A stretch of 64,000 nt of DNA from Circinella umbellata (lineage: Eukaryota > Mucoromycota > Mucoromycetes > Mucorales > Lichtheimiaceae), in NCBI GenBank assembly GCA_025093555.1, contig JAIWNF010000026.1, positions 124,001-188,000 of the forward strand. The letters are read 5' to 3'. Shown piece by piece: positions 62,795 through 64,000 of this stretch. Within the stretch, counting starts at the first letter, position 1. Every line of letters begins with the position of its first letter. The position numbers were made by a program, and so were the translations under genes. A model generated the notes under the pieces. It did no database searches, was not told the origin of the DNA, and saw only the letters and a program-made list of their open reading frames with translations.

Positions 62795-63378
62795 TTATTG
62801 ATCCTTTTACAAATGGAAAAGTCAGATTTTTTAGACCTTTTTCTTTTCTTTTTTTTTTTTTGTATTATACACGTTTTTTATTTTGCAACATTAATATATA
62901 TATTATAGAAATGATTTATATAGTAATATTAATTTCGATGATAAAGCATCTTTTCTCCTCCACAAAAAAAAAAATCGATAGAATTTCTTGGTTATCATGT
63001 AAAAAAAAAGAATAATTATGTGTATATTTATATATTTTTGTACAATGAACACTTCTCTAGTAACCGAGAAAGTGGGTGAATAAATGTATGCAATAATGAG
63101 GAGAGGTTTTGTGAGAAAAATAGTAGTGGACTACGAGTAAACTCTTTCTTTTTTTTTTTAAGAAAAAAGACAAAGATATATAAGGGCAAGGACAACTTAG
63201 GAACAATAGAGTTGTTTAGGTAACGATATATGTGTTTAGTTGTTGTTATAGGTGAAAGTTGATAAAAAATGATGATAGATGCGGTTTTAATGTTAAAAAT
63301 AGGTCGTTGTCGTTGTCGTTGTAATATATGCAATATAACGTAATGATAGAAATTGAAAAAAAAGTAAGATACTCTTTT
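62795..63378. other. Intergenic between convergent MTC6 and RPC25 genes
   Basis: 584 bp of AT-rich 3' sequence with T runs on the MTC6 side and a GTCGTTGTCGTTGTCGTT triplet-like run at about 63304-63321. No gene is seen. Confidence 0.5.
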
Positions 63379-64000
63379 TTAGCTTCCCCACCAGGAAAGT
63401 AAGCCCAAACCATCTTCAGCAATAGTGCACTATAATAACGCAAATTTTATAAGTAAATCAATTGAAGATTACGAATCCATTCATTAAATAAAAGTTATTG
63501 AGAACTTACTGTTAAGGAATATGGTGGTATTTTTGCTGAATTAGCTTGTAAATCGGTAGTGGCAGAAGCATCAGCAGCGGATTGTCTTCTACCAGCTGTT
63601 GCAGCCATATCAGCTGTTGGCGTTTTGTCTGTAAATACTTCTCGTAAAACACGGAATCTGATGCGTTCTTCAATATCCATATACATTTTTTCTCCTTCGT
63701 AATTCCATACCCAAACCTGTTCCGCAGGATCACTGTTATGATTTGTTTTGTTAATTAATATTATGTATATATATATCTATGAATGTTATTACTTTTCCTC
63801 TCATCTATCCTTTGTTTGCTCAACTTACAATTCTGATCCTGGTTGAAGAGCAGGTGCAGGAATAAGTATATCATCGAAAAAGTCTAAGGTGACTACATTT
63901 ATAAAATGCATAGTTATTATATTAAAAACTTGATAACGTTCCATATTTTTTTTTTAAAAAAAAAGTTACCTCTTACACCAGCAGGTGAACAGCTCTTAAT
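63379..64000 (-). CDS. RPC25: RNA polymerase III subunit RPC25/RPC8, N-terminus beyond window
   Basis: Stalk subunit of RNA polymerase III (human POLR3H), paired with RPC17 in initiation. Exons present: 63970-64000, 63829-63892, 63510-63732, 63379-63429, in phase. The C-terminal S1/OB-fold region is diagnostic: VRVTLDFFDDILIPAPALQ, FDPAEQVWVWNYE, MYMDIEERIRFRVLREVF and the terminal EDGLGLLSWWGS. Between these is a poorly conserved Ala/Thr-rich linker (PTADMAATAGRRQSAADA), also variable in homologues. The gene is convergent with MTC6. Truncation is by the window only. Confidence 0.93.

Noticed and set aside
1..64000. tRNA, rRNA, CRISPR arrays, bacterial-type operons or Shine-Dalgarno sites
   Set aside because: I looked for tRNA T-loop and anticodon-stem patterns and for regularly spaced direct repeats and saw none. 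The sequence is eukaryotic, so bacterial signals do not apply. A tRNAscan or Rfam search would be needed to exclude small RNAs formally.

Overview
This is AT-rich eukaryotic nuclear DNA from a fungus, most likely an early-diverging one (Mucoromycota, probably Mucorales). Nearly every gene has many short GT..AG introns (roughly 50-150 nt), intergenic spaces are short, and the gene content is fungal (HDA1-type deacetylase, TDA10, MTC6, VPS27) with some genes rare in Dikarya (a Siva-like zinc protein, an FHIP protein). The lineage is inferred from gene content and intron style and was not tested against a database. I resolved intron/exon structures by hand, checking that reading phase carries across every junction; intact genes close in frame.

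Layout. 1-2172 (-): 3' truncated class II histone deacetylase. 2173-6932: no gene, one GC-richer fossil. 6933-10658 (-): P-loop kinase (TDA10-like), LIN1/CD2BP2-like splicing factor, UTP30-like ribosome biogenesis protein. 10803-11451 (+): Siva-like protein. 12149-13814 (-): CaMKK-like kinase. 16011-22157 (+): ELP1 with 27 coding exons. 22375-24275 (-): ornithine decarboxylase-like protein with an altered catalytic loop. 25370-26978: dead Tc1/mariner-type element with TA duplication. 28122-32598 (+): UTP22/NOL6. 32918-36193 (+): FHIP-like protein. 37032-38740 (+): Asn/Gln/Ser-rich unknown. 39061-41125 (+): UFD1. 41457-43512 (-): alpha/beta hydrolase, head-to-head with DGAT2 at 44140-45786 (+). 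47475-49702 (-): unknown protein that looks like a degenerate RNase H fold with a Ser-rich tail. 50072-56564: a repeat island bounded by an inverted pair of ~535-bp repeats, containing a decayed multi-exon gene, a pogo-like TIR pair and a small foldback/MITE-like element. 57011-59609 (+): VPS27. 60305-62794 (+): MTC6. 63379-64000 (-): RNA polymerase III subunit RPC25, truncated by the window edge.

The genes are mostly housekeeping: chromatin, splicing, ribosome biogenesis (UTP30, UTP22), tRNA modification (ELP1), ubiquitin/ESCRT pathways (UFD1, VPS27) and lipid metabolism (DGAT2 plus hydrolase). There is no operon-like or cluster logic, only compact neighbours with shared promoters or terminators.

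The most unusual items are the 9-nt microexon encoding part of the HDAC active site, the ODC-like protein lacking the catalytic Cys-Asp pair, the repeat island with its nested elements, and the degenerate RNase H-like gene.
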